64,000 nucleotides of DNA, from NCBI RefSeq assembly GCF_900240275.1, contig NZ_LT964761.1, positions 1 through 64,000 on the forward strand, written 5' to 3'. Below are positions 63,487 through 64,000 of this stretch, piece by piece; positions within the stretch are counted from its first letter, which is position 1; the number at the start of each line of letters is the position of its first letter. The notes below the pieces were generated by a model, which ran no database searches, was not told the origin of the DNA, and saw only the letters and a list, made by a program, of their open reading frames with translations. This DNA is from [Lactobacillus] timonensis. GTDB lineage: Bacteria; Bacillota; Bacilli; Lactobacillales; Lactobacillaceae. A program made the position numbers and the translations under genes.

Positions 63487-64000
63487 TTAATTAGCTGTAT
63501 CAAGTGTACCATGGGCTGCCCGTAAAACATCCGCAATACTAATGCCGTCAGCAACCGTTCCGACACCATCCGCTAGTCTAAGGTGAACCAGGAATTCAAT
63601 ATTCCCCTGACCACCCTTAATAGGAGAAAAGTCCAGCCCAAGCACATCAAAATGATCCTCACGAGCGAAATGAAGCACCTGTTGAAGGACCTCGCGGTGG
63701 ACCGCTGGGTCGCGGACAATGCCATGTTTGCCGACATTGTCCCGACCGGCCTCAAACTGGGGCTTGATCAGTGCTACTACCTCGCCACCTACCGGTAAAA
63801 TCTTCGCCAAGGGTGGTAAAATCAGCCGCAAAGAAATAAAGGAAACATCAATTGAAGCAAACTGTGGCTGGCCCGCAGTAAAATCGGCTAATTTACTGTA
63901 ACGGAAGTTGGTTTGTTCCATGACCACGACTCGGGGGTCTTCTCGTAATTGCCAAACTAACTGGTTAGTCCCAACATCAAGGGCGTAGCTGCGCTTAGCA
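63487..64000 (-). CDS. tlyA: TlyA-family rRNA methyltransferase / hemolysin A (cut by window edge)
   Basis: The frame runs out of the window at its 5' end, so only the C-terminal 170 residues of about 270 are seen. It is a FtsJ-fold methyltransferase: ALDVGTNQLVWQLREDPRVV then MEQTNFRY, DVSFISLRLILPPLA, EVVALIKPQFEAGRDNVGKH and SPIKGGQGNIEFLVHL. The family makes 2'-O-methyl cytidine in rRNA in mycobacteria; in Firmicutes its role is less clear. The N-terminal S4 domain must lie beyond base 64000. It ends 17 bases before the argR start. Confidence 0.95.
   Translation of the reverse strand, partial: AKRSYALDVGTNQLVWQLREDPRVVVMEQTNFRYSKLADFTAGQPQFASIDVSFISLRLILPPLAKILPVGGEVVALIKPQFEAGRDNVGKHGIVRDPAVHREVLQQVLHFAREDHFDVLGLDFSPIKGGQGNIEFLVHLRLADGVGTVADGISIADVLRAAHGTLDTAN

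Noticed and set aside
1-64000. CRISPR array, tRNA or rRNA genes
   Set aside because: No regularly spaced direct repeats of 25-40 bases and no recognisable tRNA or rRNA stretches were found by reading both strands.

Overview
The window is a chromosomal segment of a low-to-mid GC Gram-positive bacterium of the family Lactobacillaceae. A Limosilactobacillus-like heterofermenter is my best guess, by inference. The evidence is the gene content and order: a SufCDSUB iron-sulfur operon, a mevalonate-type isoprenoid operon, a KxYKxGKxW-like signal with an LPQTG anchor, and the core block recN-argR-tlyA / gmk-rpoZ-coaBC-priA-fmt-rsmB-stp-prkC-rsgA-rpe-thiN / rpmB / asp23-fakA-recG-plsX-acpP-rnc-smc-ftsY-ylxM-ffh / rpsP-khpA-rimM-trmD-rplS. 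No CRISPR array, prophage, tRNA or rRNA gene was seen.

Region 1-7.9 kb is the accessory and decaying part. The right end of an IS3-family element has cut a brnQ-type branched-chain amino acid carrier in half, while the T-box leader of that gene is still intact. A remnant of a quinone oxidoreductase and a frameshifted GNAT acetyltransferase follow. Then come an intact SDR oxidoreductase with a translationally coupled AraC-family regulator, an LPQTG surface protein with two mucus-binding-type repeats, and a ClC-family anion channel or antiporter.

Region 7.9-20.2 kb holds dnaD, asnS, a YpmB-like protein and dinG on the minus strand. Divergent from dinG is a four-gene mevalonate operon (mvk, mvaD, mvaK2, fni) with a clear promoter and terminator, which takes mevalonate to IPP and DMAPP. 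An RsmF-type rRNA methyltransferase and a Cof-type HAD phosphatase follow.

Region 20.4-30.8 kb carries sufC-D-S-U-B-T on the minus strand. Upstream lie a cysteine-free HesB-like protein and a 53-residue basic ORF that I read from the raw sequence. An APC amino acid permease, a nitroreductase, an aldo/keto reductase and a membrane-anchored non-specific nuclease complete this region.

Region 30.8-64 kb is mostly housekeeping genes on the minus strand. Two departures stand out. First, an EF-P paralogue and a lone HerA-like ATPase sit between rpsP and ffh, where the common order has those two genes adjacent. Second, a small plus-strand gene of unknown function at 60.9 kb, between gmk and recN, has a promoter whose 17-bp spacer contains a perfect LexA/DinR-type box, with a second near-perfect box just downstream. 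It is the best candidate in the window for an undescribed function, namely a DNA-damage-inducible small protein.
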